7,082 bases of DNA from assembly GCA_910583775.1 (NCBI GenBank), contig CAJTYD010000096.1, forward strand, positions 1 to 7,082, written 5' to 3'. The translations under genes were made by a program, and so were the position numbers. A model generated the notes under the pieces. That model was not told where the DNA came from, searched no databases, and saw nothing but the letters and a program-made list of their open reading frames with translations. The first letter of the stretch is position 1; each line of letters opens with the position of its first letter. Positions 6,743 to 7,082 of this stretch are shown piece after piece. The DNA comes from an uncultured Muribaculaceae bacterium (GTDB taxonomy: Bacteria > Bacteroidota > Bacteroidia > Bacteroidales > Muribaculaceae).

Positions 6743-6750
6743 CAAATGTA
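6743..6750 (-). promoter_or_regulatory. Second candidate -7 box facing the operon
   Basis: The minus strand reads TACATTTG, matching TAnnTTTG. The -33 position lacks TTTG. A start here would leave a leader of nearly 190 nt. Weak on its own. Confidence 0.2.
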
Positions 6751-6794
6751 AGAATTTTATATGGATAGTTTTCAGGAATTGAATTAAAAACATT

Positions 6795-6822
6795 ACTCAA
6801 GTTTCGCGAGTTAATTATAATA
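6795..6822 (+). repeat. Left arm of a 28-bp inverted repeat
   Basis: This segment begins ACTCAAGTTTCGCGAGTT and continues into an A+T tract. Its reverse complement matches 6977-7004 at 26 of 28 positions, a level unlikely by chance even in AT-rich DNA. With its partner it encloses 154 bp, for a total of 210 bp. The core has an AACTC/GAGTT-like symmetry of its own. Candidate roles are a recombination site of an invertible promoter, the terminal repeat of a small non-autonomous element, or an operator. Confidence 0.75.
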
Positions 6823-6835
6823 TTATAATTAATTC
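6808..6835. repeat. Long A+T palindrome beside the left repeat arm
   Basis: Bases 6811-6832 form a perfect 22-bp palindrome (half-site TTAATTATAAT). Two further pairs match at the ends (GA at 6808-6809 with TC at 6834-6835) across one G/T mismatch. It overlaps the left arm of the inverted repeat. It could be a cruciform-prone site or a protein-binding palindrome. Confidence 0.65.
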
Positions 6836-6907
6836 ACAATATTTTAAATCTCACGCAAAGTAAGTCGATGGATTGACATCCCTACCTTAAAGGAAAAATC
6901 TCCAATG

Positions 6908-6915
6908 CAAACTTA
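6908..6915 (-). promoter_or_regulatory. Candidate -7 box inside the inverted-repeat segment
   Basis: The minus strand reads TAAGTTTG, matching TAnnTTTG, and lies between the two repeat arms pointing at the peptide operon. The expected -33 TTTG is missing; the sequence at that distance is G-rich on this strand. If the segment is invertible, this would be the promoter in its ON orientation. Confidence 0.25.
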
Positions 6916-6976
6916 AATTCTCTGCACATCATGCCCCTGCGGGAGATATAAAACACTGATAATAAGTACTTAATTT

Positions 6977-7004
6977 TATTATGATTAACTCGCAAAACTT
7001 GAGT
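6977..7004 (-). repeat. Right arm of the 28-bp inverted repeat
   Basis: This copy contains AACTCGCAAAACTTGAGT (6987-7004), matching the reverse complement of the left arm with one mismatch in these 18 bases and two over 28. It also folds on itself: ATTAACTC (6984-6991) and GAGTTAAT (7001-7008) form a perfect 8-bp stem around a 9-nt loop. The left arm has a bulged version of the same stem. Confidence 0.75.
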
Positions 7005-7007
7005 TAA

Positions 7008-7025
7008 TTATAATAATTATTATAA
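7008..7025. repeat. A+T palindrome beside the right repeat arm
   Basis: TTATAATAATTATTATAA is a perfect 18-bp palindrome directly after the right arm. The direct 15-mer GAGTTAATTATAATA occurs both here (7001-7015) and at the left arm (6808-6822), so each arm is followed on the plus strand by a similar A+T palindrome. Confidence 0.6.
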
Positions 7026-7082
7026 ATCAATGATTCGGTAAAATTTGAGGATGACCAGTCTCGGCTAAGCCGCTAATTGAGC

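Larger units (their letters stand above)
6551..7082. other. AT-rich regulatory intergenic region upstream of the peptide operon
   Basis: No convincing gene is visible on either strand in about 530 bases. The stretch 6641-6790 is plain A+T-rich sequence. From 6795 to 7025 it holds a 28-bp inverted repeat pair and two A+T palindromes (listed separately), enclosing a less AT-rich core (about 6850-6955). That core contains a short inverted repeat, ATCTCC (6898-6903) with GGAGAT (6942-6947). A small GC-rich hairpin, CGGCT-A-AGCCG (7062-7072), lies near the window edge. Three TAnnTTTG matches face the operon, at 6577-6584, 6743-6750 and 6908-6915; none has a good TTTG 19-21 bp upstream. Confidence 0.6.

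Noticed and set aside
6882..6932. Minus-strand 16-codon ORF inside the inverted-repeat segment
   Set aside because: Too short, with no recognisable features; expected by chance. Kept only as a remote leader-peptide possibility.
6795..7004. CRISPR array or IS element
   Set aside because: There are only two repeat copies, inverted rather than direct, with no regular spacers and no transposase-like reading frame between them.

Overview
The window looks like a chromosomal segment from a Bacteroidales bacterium. The evidence is a good match to the Bacteroidota promoter (TTTG, 19 bp, TAnnTTTG), genes that start without Shine-Dalgarno sequences, lipoproteins of families typical of gut Bacteroidales (6-bladed beta-propeller with a KYIPLE motif, transglutaminase-like/discoidin protein), and a small secreted peptide carrying a version of the NVEALA motif. 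I cannot name a genus. The middle of the window is visibly GC-richer than both the toxin-antitoxin cassette and the right end, which is strongly AT-rich.

Layout, left to right. Positions 1-76 are the last codons of an unidentified plus-strand gene, closed by a strong intrinsic terminator (129-172). A promoter at 204-234 drives a plus-strand type VII toxin-antitoxin cassette. The MntA nucleotidyltransferase antitoxin (286-576) is intact. The overlapping HepT (HEPN) toxin gene (557-958) is cut by a single in-frame TAA at 782-784, upstream of its catalytic motif, so it is annotated as a pseudogene. A probable terminator (976-1002) follows.

From 6550 down to 1022 the minus strand carries one tightly packed five-gene cluster, almost certainly an operon. 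In transcription order it encodes: an NVEALA-type secreted cysteine-containing peptide; a 6-bladed beta-propeller lipoprotein; a transglutaminase-like/discoidin-like lipoprotein; a type I signal peptidase; and a Wzy/WaaL-type polytopic membrane protein with a C-terminal TPR domain. Neighbouring genes overlap or are separated by fewer than 10 nt.

Taken together, the cluster reads as a dedicated export and maturation system for a small secreted peptide: a precursor, two surface or periplasmic lipoproteins, a private signal peptidase and a glycan-ligase-like membrane enzyme. That joint function is inference; only the individual families are seen directly.

Upstream of the operon (6551-7082) lies about 530 bases of AT-rich DNA with no convincing gene. 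It contains a pair of 28-bp inverted repeats (26/28 identical, 154 bp apart) and two long A+T palindromes. The size and position resemble invertible promoters of Bacteroidales, though a small non-autonomous element or a pair of operators remains possible.
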